Shown here piece after piece: positions 1-7,963 of a stretch of DNA of 64,000 nucleotides (within the stretch, counting starts at the first letter, position 1; each line of letters opens with the position of its first letter). The DNA is from Winogradskyella sp. (GTDB taxonomy: Bacteria; Bacteroidota; Bacteroidia; Flavobacteriales; Flavobacteriaceae), in assembly GCF_028282165.1 (NCBI RefSeq), contig NZ_JANQIM010000034.1:80137-144136 (forward strand), in the 5' to 3' direction. A program made the translations under genes and the position numbers. The notes beneath the pieces were generated by a model. It had not been told where the DNA came from. It saw only the letters and a program-made list of their open reading frames with translations, and did no database searches.

Positions 1-3000
1 GATATTTCCCAAAACCCTTTCATAACAACCTTATCCTGTTTTTCAAATAACTTAACGAGTTTAAATCTATCAGCAAATACATTATTAGAAGGTCTCTATA
101 CATCTGATAACGAATTAACTGTATTAGATCTATCGTCAAACACTAATTTAATTGTCTTACAAGCCCAGGTAAATCAAATCACTGGTTTAAACCTTAATAG
201 TAATGTCGCATTGACAGATTTAAATATATCCAACAATAATCTGTCTAGCTTTTCAATTCGAAATGGTGCCAATACCAATATCACATCATTCTCAGTATTG
301 AATAATCCTAACCTCACCTGTATCGCAGTAGATGATGCAGTTTACAGTACCGCTAATTGGATTAACATAGATCTACAGACCAGTTTTAGCGAGAGTTGTG
401 GCGCACCACCAACCATAGCCATACCAGACACCAACTTCGAACAGGAACTCATTAATCAAGGTATCGATAGCAATGGCACAACCGGGGATATTCTAGTTAC
501 TGATGCCGAAAGCCTAACCAGCTTATTGTTGAATTTTGCCAATATAAATGACTTAACAGGTATTGAAGGTTTTACTAATTTAGAATTATTATCATGTGAA
601 GGTAATAACCTTACAACACTAGATTTAAGTCAAAACACAGCTCTAACATCCGTATCGATTGTTAATAACAACCTTGAGCACATCAATATCACCAATCTTT
701 CGAATTTAGAAAATTTAGCATTATCGGGCAATAACTTAGAGTCTTTAGACCTAAGCACCAATACAGGTTTGAAGTTGCTAGGTGTAAGCGATAACCTCTT
801 TGAAAGTTTAGACGTATCGGCAAACTTACAATTAGAGATATTAAACTGTGGCGAGAATACCTTAAACGGTATTGACCTTACTGCTAATGTCAACTTAAAA
901 GAGTTATACATCCATGAAAATGATATGGAAGATTTAAATGTATCCAATTTGACCAATTTGGAGGTGCTCGTATGTGTTGGGAATCAAATTCAACAATTAG
1001 ACTTAGATAACAATAGTCAATTGAAAAATGCTAATGCTGCTGATAATAATTTAGAAGCTATGTCCATAAAAAACGGCAACAACTCGGCCATAACCAATTT
1101 TGATGCGACCGGAAACCCCAATTTGCTATGTATAGATGTAGATGATGTTAATTATGCTATCAATAATTGGGGAGCCATTGATACACAAACCAGTTTTAGT
1201 ACCGACTGTGATGGGGCCGTTATTGCCGTACCTGATGTTAGTTTTGAACAGGCACTTATAGACCAAGGGATTGATACCAATGGCATTACAGGTGATATTT
1301 TAGTTGCTGATGCAGAACCTGTTACAGAGCTATATGTCGCCGACAAGAATATTGCAGACCTTACAGGTATTGAAGGGTTTATAAATCTTGAGGCACTCAA
1401 TTGTAGTAGCAACAACCTTGGGCAACTAGACCTATCCAATAATCTAGCGTTAAGATTGCTCTCTTGCAACTATAATGGATTATCTACATTAGACCTTTCG
1501 GCAAACACCCTTTTAGTGAATTTAATAGCTGTGGATAATAATCTTACAACGATAGATCTTTCGGCTAATACCCAATTAAGAATACTTTCTTTAAGTGACA
1601 ATCTTATTACCGATATTGATGTAAGCCAAAACACCTTATTGGAAAGCATATTCCTTTTTAATAACTTTTTAGAGACCCTAGACTTGTCTAATCAAACAGC
1701 ATTACTAGAATTAGGTGTCTTTGAAAACAACTTAGAAAGTCTTGATATCTTAAACTCTTCCCAATTAAGGACGCTTAACGTGAACGGTAACCAATTGGAG
1801 AGCCTTGACCTTTCAGGGAATCTTATGCTGAAAGAACTGTATTGTGATGACAATATTCTCAATGGAATTAGTCTAGCCAATAATACGGATTTAGAAATAT
1901 TGTCATGTTACGAAAATGGTCTTGAAGAACTTGATGTGGCAATGCTACCCAATCTTAAGAGAATTAGCTGTAGGGACAATCAGATTGAAAGCCTCAACTT
2001 TGATGCGAATCCAGCTTTAGAAATTATAAGTGTTAACAATAACCATCTTGAGTCACTCTCAATTAAAAATGGTAATAACCCTGCTGTTTTTACCTTTATT
2101 GCAACTGGCAACTCAGAACTATACTGTATTGATGTAGATGATGAGGCATTAGCCAACACTTTCTGGACAAATATTGACCCACAAACTGGTTTTAGTACGG
2201 ATTGTAATGGTCCTACCATTCCTATACCAGATGCCAATTTTGAGCAAGCGCTTATCGATTTGGGCTATGATAACAATGGGTTTACTGGTGATATTTTAGT
2301 TTCTGATGCTGAAGCAGTGACTGATTTAGAGGTAGATAACAAAAATATTGATGACCTCACAGGCATCGAAGGCTTTGTTAACCTTATAGAGCTAAGAGTT
2401 GACAGCAATAACCTTACGTCATTAGACTTAACCAACAACCCACAATTGGTGCACTTTAATGGTAGTATAAATAACCTTGAAAGTCTTGATGTTACCAACC
2501 TTGCGGAGTTGGAATCTATAGGTGCTAGGGAAAATCAACTGGAGTCCATTGATTTAAGTTCTAATACTAACCTAACAAGCTTGACTATCAACGATAATCA
2601 ACTGATAAGTTTAGATGTTTCATCTAATCCAAACTTAGAATACTTAAACTGTAATCTTAACGCTATAAACAGTATTGATTTAAGCAACAATATCAATCTT
2701 CAACAACTATTCGTAAGGGCTAACAATTTGCAAGTATTGGATGTTTCTGCCCTACCCAACTTAATGACATTTAAGTGTAATGAAAATCAAATTCATGAGT
2801 TAGATTTAGATGCTAATATGGCCTTAGAGAGCTTAGATGCATCCAATAATAACATCGAGTTTCTATCGATTAAAAACGGGAACAATACCAATATCATTGA
2901 GTTTATAACAACAGATAATCCTAATTTGCTTTGTATAGACGTAGATGATGTCACTTATGCTAGTGCCAATTGGACCACTATAGACCCACAAACCAGTTTT

Positions 3001-4203
3001 AGTACAGCCTGTGATGGCGCGACTATTCCTATACCAGACGATAATTTTGAAATAGCATTGATAGACCAAGGTATCGATACCAATGGGTTTACAGGTGATA
3101 TTTTAGTGGCTGATGCCGAGGCTGTTATAGAGCTCGATATCGTCAACAAGAATATATTTAGCCTAACTGGGATCGAAGGCTTTGTAAATTTAGAATCCTT
3201 GTATTGTGGTGAAAACAATCTTACAGCATTGGATTTAAGTAATAATACGGCATTAAAAACATTGCTCTGTAGCTCAAATGGCCTGGAGAGCATAAACATC
3301 ACCAACTTGACAGACTTAGAATATTTTGGGGCTATACGTAATAACCTTGAGTTTTTGGACCTTACGAGCAATATAGCTTTAAAAACCCTTTTGTTACAAG
3401 AAAACCAGTTTGAAGGCTTGGATGTTTCATCAAACCTAAACTTGGAATATTTAGGTCTTGAGTTCAATATCCTTAATGGTATCGACCTAAGCCAAAACAC
3501 TGCATTGGAAGAATTGCTTTTAAGAGACAACTTTATGGAAGATTTAGACCTTTCTGGTTTGTCAAATCTAAAAGTCGTAAGTGTCTCTAACAATCAGATT
3601 AATCAGCTTGTAATGGGTGGTAATATTAATTTAGAGTCTATCAATATCAGTAACAATAACCTTGAAAACATGAATCTAAATGATGCTGGATTATTAAGGT
3701 TGTTGGATATTAGAAATAACCAGGTTTTGGAATTAGATCTTAGTACAAATGCCAATTTAGACTACGTTGATGTTTCCTCAAATAACTTGGAAAATCTTAA
3801 TCTTCAAAATGGCAACAATACCAACATCAACGAAATTGATTTGAGCGGTAATCCCAATTTATTATGTGTCCAAGTGGACAATGCCCAATACAGTACGGTA
3901 AACTGGACTTTTAGGGATGCCCAAACCTTTTTTAGCGAAAACTGTGGTACGCTTGGTTTGGATGATGTCTCGGTTTTGGATAAGCTTACGTTATTTCCAA
4001 ACCCAACCAAGGACAGTTTCAGCATTAAAGGACTACAAGAAGATACCAAAATTACACTTTATGATATTAACGGAAGATTGGTTCTAAAACAGGATCTATC
4101 GGCATCACAGTCCATCTCGGTATCTGACTTGCCTTCAGGTTTGTATATGGCACATATCAATAACACATCAGGAAGCACCACAAAAAAACTCATCAAACAA
4201 TAA
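1..4203 (+). CDS. Giant leucine-rich-repeat protein with T9SS sorting domain (5' end outside window)
   Basis: The frame is open from base 1 with LRR sequence, so the gene begins left of the window and about 1,400 C-terminal residues are seen. The body is ~21-residue leucine-rich repeats of the form LxxLxLSxNxxLxxLxxxxN. They are organised in four long super-repeats starting near nt 409, 1216, 2212 and 3017. Each super-repeat opens with a conserved IPDxNFEQALIDQGID...TGDILV block and closes with a block containing LLCIDVDD, NW, QTxFS and a DC pair. The last ~75 residues (LFPNPTKDSF...SGLYMAHI...KKLIKQ) form a type-A Por secretion C-terminal domain, so the protein is exported by T9SS and should be surface-attached or released. 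By family it is probably an adhesion or ligand-binding protein; no catalytic domain is visible. A TTG at 211 lies inside the repeat and is not a real start. Confidence 0.9.
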   Translation, partial: DISQNPFITTLSCFSNNLTSLNLSANTLLEGLYTSDNELTVLDLSSNTNLIVLQAQVNQITGLNLNSNVALTDLNISNNNLSSFSIRNGANTNITSFSVLNNPNLTCIAVDDAVYSTANWINIDLQTSFSESCGAPPTIAIPDTNFEQELINQGIDSNGTTGDILVTDAESLTSLLLNFANINDLTGIEGFTNLELLSCEGNNLTTLDLSQNTALTSVSIVNNNLEHINITNLSNLENLALSGNNLESLDLSTNTGLKLLGVSDNLFESLDVSANLQLEILNCGENTLNGIDLTANVNLKELYIHENDMEDLNVSNLTNLEVLVCVGNQIQQLDLDNNSQLKNANAADNNLEAMSIKNGNNSAITNFDATGNPNLLCIDVDDVNYAINNWGAIDTQTSFSTDCDGAVIAVPDVSFEQALIDQGIDTNGITGDILVADAEPVTELYVADKNIADLTGIEGFINLEALNCSSNNLGQLDLSNNLALRLLSCNYNGLSTLDLSANTLLVNLIAVDNNLTTIDLSANTQLRILSLSDNLITDIDVSQNTLLESIFLFNNFLETLDLSNQTALLELGVFENNLESLDILNSSQLRTLNVNGNQLESLDLSGNLMLKELYCDDNILNGISLANNTDLEILSCYENGLEELDVAMLPNLKRISCRDNQIESLNFDANPALEIISVNNNHLESLSIKNGNNPAVFTFIATGNSELYCIDVDDEALANTFWTNIDPQTGFSTDCNGPTIPIPDANFEQALIDLGYDNNGFTGDILVSDAEAVTDLEVDNKNIDDLTGIEGFVNLIELRVDSNNLTSLDLTNNPQLVHFNGSINNLESLDVTNLAELESIGARENQLESIDLSSNTNLTSLTINDNQLISLDVSSNPNLEYLNCNLNAINSIDLSNNINLQQLFVRANNLQVLDVSALPNLMTFKCNENQIHELDLDANMALESLDASNNNIEFLSIKNGNNTNIIEFITTDNPNLLCIDVDDVTYASANWTTIDPQTSFSTACDGATIPIPDDNFEIALIDQGIDTNGFTGDILVADAEAVIELDIVNKNIFSLTGIEGFVNLESLYCGENNLTALDLSNNTALKTLLCSSNGLESINITNLTDLEYFGAIRNNLEFLDLTSNIALKTLLLQENQFEGLDVSSNLNLEYLGLEFNILNGIDLSQNTALEELLLRDNFMEDLDLSGLSNLKVVSVSNNQINQLVMGGNINLESINISNNNLENMNLNDAGLLRLLDIRNNQVLELDLSTNANLDYVDVSSNNLENLNLQNGNNTNINEIDLSGNPNLLCVQVDNAQYSTVNWTFRDAQTFFSENCGTLGLDDVSVLDKLTLFPNPTKDSFSIKGLQEDTKITLYDINGRLVLKQDLSASQSISVSDLPSGLYMAHINNTSGSTTKKLIKQ

Positions 4204-4224
4204 GGGGTGATTGATTGATAGCTC

Positions 4225-4263
4225 GGAAAGTCATCACAAATTGCGGTGGTGGCTTTCCTTTAA
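4225..4263 (+). terminator. Hairpin downstream of the LRR gene
   Basis: A 13-bp stem (4225-4237 with 4246-4258, two G-U pairs, ggaaag...ctttcc ends) with an 8-nt loop is followed by a short T run. It lies between the LRR gene and the next gene and is a plausible intrinsic terminator. Confidence 0.6.
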
Positions 4264-4285
4264 AGAATGAACTAAAAACAAAACC

Positions 4286-5641
4286 ATGAAGAAAGCATTT
4301 TTATGTATGTTATTAATCGCCTTCGCTATCTGCAATGCACAAAGTAACTGTGATTGCATCGCAGAGTTAGAGTTTGTTATCGATTATTACCAAAAAAATC
4401 TTCCCGGATTTAAAGATAATGTCTCAGCAAAAAAACTAGAAGAATACCAAATCTTTAAAAATCAACTTTTAGAGCAATCAAATACAACAACATACTTGAC
4501 AGCTATTACTCAAGACAGTACTTTAGTCAACCTTATTGCCGAACAGCATAAAACATTTAAGTCATTAGAAGACTCTTTTGAAGGTGAAGGTTGGAATTTT
4601 ATTGTAGACGAACTTCAAAAAAGCAAGCATGTTTTAGTCGGCGAAGACCACTTTTCTAATGAGATTCCTCAATTTATAAAAGCTGTTTTCGATAAAAAGC
4701 ACTTTGACAACTTTTATATCGAAGTAGATCCTTACAGCACCAAAATTCTGGAACGCTCCTTAAAGGAATTTACACTAGAAGAGAGACAAATCTTTAACAT
4801 TAACTTTTCAGATCGATTTTCGTTCTATTCATTTAAAGCAGAATATGATTTACTAAAATATATATCGGATAAAGGCACTAATATTTTGGGAGCAGACCAA
4901 ATTATTGGCAATGCCGACCTTATCATTTTCAATGACTTAATTTCAAAAACAGAGAGTACAGAAGCAAAGAAATTGTATAGAATTATTTCTAAAGACTCAG
5001 AGAATGCTCTAAATCAATTTTATGAGAAAACTAAAAATCCGATGACAATGCATCTATTTTCCGATAAGTTTACAGAACAGCTGAATGCTTTAGAAGCTCT
5101 CGGTTTAAGCCATTACGAATTAGAAATCTTTTCTGCTATGAGAAAGTCTGTAAAGATTTATAAGGAACAAAACCATTATTACAGAGTAAAGCTTATACTA
5201 AACCAATTGATGAAGGACTATCCACAATGGAAAGACAGTCCTACACTTTTTAAATACGGAGCCACTCACCTAACCAGAGGTGAATCCCAATTGGGCAATT
5301 ATGATATTGGTAATTTGGTTGCTAATATTACAGAGAGTAACTTTGAAGAAACCTTCCACATTATGGTTGTTGGAGAGAGCGGTCAGTTGGGTTCAATTTT
5401 TAAGATTTTTCCACCAAGAACTGTGGACAAGGAAAATGACTTTTACTTAAGCTACTTGAAACCATTTTTTGAGCAAACGGATGATTCTCAGTGGCACGTT
5501 TTTAACTTAAGACCCTTAAGGAAACAAATCTTAAGAGCTAAGCTGAAGATTGATAACTTAAATCTTGAACGGGTAATAAGAGGCTATGATGCTTTGGTAA
5601 TTATTCCAGAAGTTACTGCAGCTAAGCTGATTAAGTCATAA
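4286..5641 (+). CDS. Secreted EreA/ChaN-like protein of uncertain function
   Basis: 451 residues with an N-terminal signal peptide (MKKAFLCMLLIAFAICNAQ). The rest resembles the erythromycin-esterase/ChaN/TIKI fold. An early VGEDHFSNE block sits where these families have LGExHG, it is followed by an FYIEVDP strand, and a late MVVGESGQLGS block replaces the second conserved glycine-rich segment. Such proteins act in the periplasm or at the cell surface as metal-dependent hydrolases or haem binders. Which activity, if any, applies here is not evident because the His/Glu pattern is only partly conserved. It stands alone between two terminator-like hairpins, so it is probably monocistronic. The gene is certain; the family call is tentative. 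Confidence 0.6.
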   Translation: MKKAFLCMLLIAFAICNAQSNCDCIAELEFVIDYYQKNLPGFKDNVSAKKLEEYQIFKNQLLEQSNTTTYLTAITQDSTLVNLIAEQHKTFKSLEDSFEGEGWNFIVDELQKSKHVLVGEDHFSNEIPQFIKAVFDKKHFDNFYIEVDPYSTKILERSLKEFTLEERQIFNINFSDRFSFYSFKAEYDLLKYISDKGTNILGADQIIGNADLIIFNDLISKTESTEAKKLYRIISKDSENALNQFYEKTKNPMTMHLFSDKFTEQLNALEALGLSHYELEIFSAMRKSVKIYKEQNHYYRVKLILNQLMKDYPQWKDSPTLFKYGATHLTRGESQLGNYDIGNLVANITESNFEETFHIMVVGESGQLGSIFKIFPPRTVDKENDFYLSYLKPFFEQTDDSQWHVFNLRPLRKQILRAKLKIDNLNLERVIRGYDALVIIPEVTAAKLIKS

Positions 5642-5679
5642 AAAATATTTAAAACAGATCGTTTGCCATTTGATATACT

Positions 5680-5758
5680 GGAGCCTCTAACGTTTCGTTT
5701 AATGATTATTGAATTTTTGGTTAAATAATAATTATTAGCTTTGAGGCTCCTTTTTTTC
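5680..5758 (+). terminator. Long-loop terminator hairpin in a 304-bp intergenic region
   Basis: ggagcctc (5680-5687) pairs with gaggctcc (5743-5750), which is followed by a run of seven T. The loop has a further weak AT stem. The rest of the gap 5642-5945 shows only the promoter element of the next gene. Confidence 0.65.
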
Positions 5759-5940
5759 GGTCAGAAAACTTTGCCTTATTTATCAGATACAACAAGTAAT
5801 TAGTTAAAAGAATTAAAATCATTTGAGATCAACAAACATCATTCAGTTAAAACATGAACAAATGAAGGATATATGGATTGAAAACTAGCCAGTTATACCT
5901 TTAATTAGAATTACCTAAGGATTTAGCACATAACTAATAG

Positions 5941-5948
5941 TATATTTG
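5941..5948 (+). promoter_or_regulatory. Bacteroidetes -7 element for the AraC gene
   Basis: TATATTTG matches the TAnnTTTG consensus exactly. The ATG at 5955 lies only 6 nt downstream, so the transcript would be leaderless or nearly so. No clear -33 TTTG is visible at the right spacing. Confidence 0.45.
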
Positions 5949-5954
5949 CTGATT

Positions 5955-6806
5955 ATGATAACGTTTGAAGAAGTTAATTCAGCACCTACTTTTTCTAAGC
6001 AATTAGAGAATAAGATCTTATTCTCTAATCATTCTTACGAGACCTCAGTTTCTTATCAATCCACATATACCATTAAATATGTTTTTGAGGGGCTCAAACA
6101 CTACAACTACAACAACCAAGATGTAGAAGTTTCAAAAGGAGAATACTTAATATTGAACAATGGCAGCCAAATTACCACTAACGTAATTCGAGGAACAAAG
6201 GGCTTATCATTATTCTTGTCCCCAAGGCTGATAGAAGAAATATACTGTTTTTATTCGGGTAATCGTTCGCCCATTAGATTTCTTGAAATCGTACATGGAA
6301 GATCAAATCACAAAATTAAAACTCTGCTAAACCAACTTGTTGATCTTTGTAATAACGACCAAGTTATTTTAGAGCAACAAAAAGAAGATGTATTCATTCA
6401 GATTTCCGAACTAATTGTTGAAGAACAAGTCGCTTTCAATGAGAGTTTTAACAATCTAAAAATAACGAAGCATGATACCAAAAGAGCGTTGTTAAAATCA
6501 ATTATAAAAGCAAATGACTATATACAGGATCATTTTAAAGATCCTATTACTCTCGACATAATGAGTAGAGATATTGGCCTAAGCAAGTATTATTTACACA
6601 GACTTTTTAAGGAAATTAATGGCCTAACTCCGCTTCAATATCTCACTAAAATTCGATTGGAAAACGCTAAAAACAAACTTCAGTATTCGAAGGATTCTAT
6701 TTTTGAAATTGCCATTGCGTGCGGTTTCGACACCATATCGTACTTCTCCAATACATTTAAAAGGCATACAGGTTTGTCACCATCTCAATTTAGGGAAAAT
6801 CTATAA
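5955..6806 (+). CDS. AraC/XylS-family transcriptional regulator
   Basis: About 283 residues from the ATG at 5955; a TTG nine bases upstream lies inside the promoter element and is less likely to be the start. The N-terminal ~160 residues are a cupin-like sensing domain (SKGEYLILNNGSQ). The C-terminal ~100 residues carry two helix-turn-helix motifs: the first around SRDIGLSKYYLHRLFKE, the second around IFEIAIACGFDTISYFSNTF with the family signature HTGLSPSQFRE. It is a one-component regulator; the ligand and targets are unknown. The phosphoesterase gene begins 63 bp after its stop on the same strand, so co-transcription or regulation of that pair is possible. Confidence 0.88.
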   Translation: MITFEEVNSAPTFSKQLENKILFSNHSYETSVSYQSTYTIKYVFEGLKHYNYNNQDVEVSKGEYLILNNGSQITTNVIRGTKGLSLFLSPRLIEEIYCFYSGNRSPIRFLEIVHGRSNHKIKTLLNQLVDLCNNDQVILEQQKEDVFIQISELIVEEQVAFNESFNNLKITKHDTKRALLKSIIKANDYIQDHFKDPITLDIMSRDIGLSKYYLHRLFKEINGLTPLQYLTKIRLENAKNKLQYSKDSIFEIAIACGFDTISYFSNTFKRHTGLSPSQFRENL

Positions 6807-6869
6807 AATCAGCAAGATTTTATAAATCAAGAACTAATTACAGCTATATCTTTGATTAAATAACATGTC

Positions 6870-7592
6870 ATGATTAAAAAAATCGCTCATATAACGGATT
6901 TGCATCTTGATGAAGAGTTCTCTATCGGTATTAAAATCAATACGAGAAAGCGATTCGATATGATATTAGAAAGTATTAAAGAAAATGAAATCAATGAGAT
7001 TATATGTACCGGTGATATTGGTATTAATAAAGGCGTTGACTATTTCTTTGAACGACTAAAAAATATGAATCTTTCAGTCACCATGGGTAATCATGATGAC
7101 TTTTTTGAAATCTCTAAATATTATAGTCTTGGAGCAGATTATGAATTAAACAAAATCTACAAAAGTAGAGTCTATGGGCAGTACAAATTCATCTATTTAG
7201 ACTCTTCAACAGGCTATATTGATGATAAGCAAATTGAATGGCTCAAAACAGAGCTGAAATCATCTCGACCATTAATGATTTTTGTGCATCATCCTATATT
7301 TGCTACAGGCTTAAAGATTGATGAAATTGGTCAACTTAATAACTCTAACGAACTAAAAAAACTGCTGATTGAGGTACCTAGACCTATTCATATTTTTTGT
7401 GGACACTACCATATGGAAAGTTCCCTAGTTCATAAAAACATTGCACAGCAGATTACACCCGCCGTAGTTTTTCAAGTTAAAAAAAGCATTGATAAAATAG
7501 ACTTAGATGCTTCTATTTCTGGCTATAGAATCATTGAAATCAAAAACTCTGAACTTTCTTCAAAAGTTGTTTATCTAAATCATGCAGACTAA
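6870..7592 (+). CDS. Calcineurin-like metallophosphoesterase (CpdA-like)
   Basis: 240 residues with the dimetal phosphoesterase motif series: D10-x-H12 (HITDLHLD), GD around D49 (CTGDIG), GNHD at 73-76, H140 in VHHPIF and G-H179-Y-H181 (CGHYH). This is a short cytoplasmic class III cyclic-nucleotide phosphodiesterase-like enzyme. The sequence supports phosphodiester hydrolysis but does not identify the substrate (cAMP, another cyclic nucleotide or a phospholipid). Its 3' end overlaps the next small gene by 11 bp, which implies translational coupling. Confidence 0.85.
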   Translation: MIKKIAHITDLHLDEEFSIGIKINTRKRFDMILESIKENEINEIICTGDIGINKGVDYFFERLKNMNLSVTMGNHDDFFEISKYYSLGADYELNKIYKSRVYGQYKFIYLDSSTGYIDDKQIEWLKTELKSSRPLMIFVHHPIFATGLKIDEIGQLNNSNELKKLLIEVPRPIHIFCGHYHMESSLVHKNIAQQITPAVVFQVKKSIDKIDLDASISGYRIIEIKNSELSSKVVYLNHAD

Positions 7593-7788
7593 AAAACAAT
7601 CGTTTATCGAAAGCTTAACTAATGTTGCCGTTGGCTTTTTAGTGACAATTATTTCATTGCATATAATTTTTCCATTATTGGGAATCGAAAATCACAGTGG
7701 TAAAAATATCCTTATTACGATGTATTTAACGCTACTAAGTATTCTAAGAAACTATATTTTAAGACGATTTTTTAACGCTAGGCAATAG
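7582..7788 (+). CDS. Small membrane protein, DUF7220-like
   Basis: 68 residues. The ATG lies inside the end of the phosphoesterase gene (11-bp overlap). It has the layout of the small DUF7220-type family: an N-terminal S-x-x-E-S-x-x-N-V-x-V-G-F segment running into a membrane helix (LVTIISLHIIFPLLGI), a second hydrophobic stretch, and a C-terminal R-N-Y-x-L-R-R-x-F-N motif. No function is established. Coupling to the phosphoesterase suggests the two products act together at the membrane, which is inference. Confidence 0.65.
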   Translation: MQTKKQSFIESLTNVAVGFLVTIISLHIIFPLLGIENHSGKNILITMYLTLLSILRNYILRRFFNARQ

Positions 7789-7963
7789 TTTCATTGGTAA
7801 TTCTTTACATTGCTCATTTTTTGCTGCCTGATCTTTTCCTGTGCAGAAGATTATGTTTGAAAAACTATGCAAACAAATACTCAATCACCTAAACAAAATT
7901 TAATTAACTGGTTGTTTTTTAAATAGCTATTATAATCATAATTTTACAAAAGTATCTGATCAA

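Noticed and set aside
2955..3593. A 212-residue minus-strand frame, and similar ones at 630-956 and 1152-1469
   Set aside because: They are mirror images of the leucine-rich repeats and recur once per module; no independent coding signal.
1..4203. CRISPR-like or satellite DNA array
   Set aside because: The periodicity is protein-level LRR repetition in a continuous reading frame; units are diverged and no spacers alternate with identical repeats.
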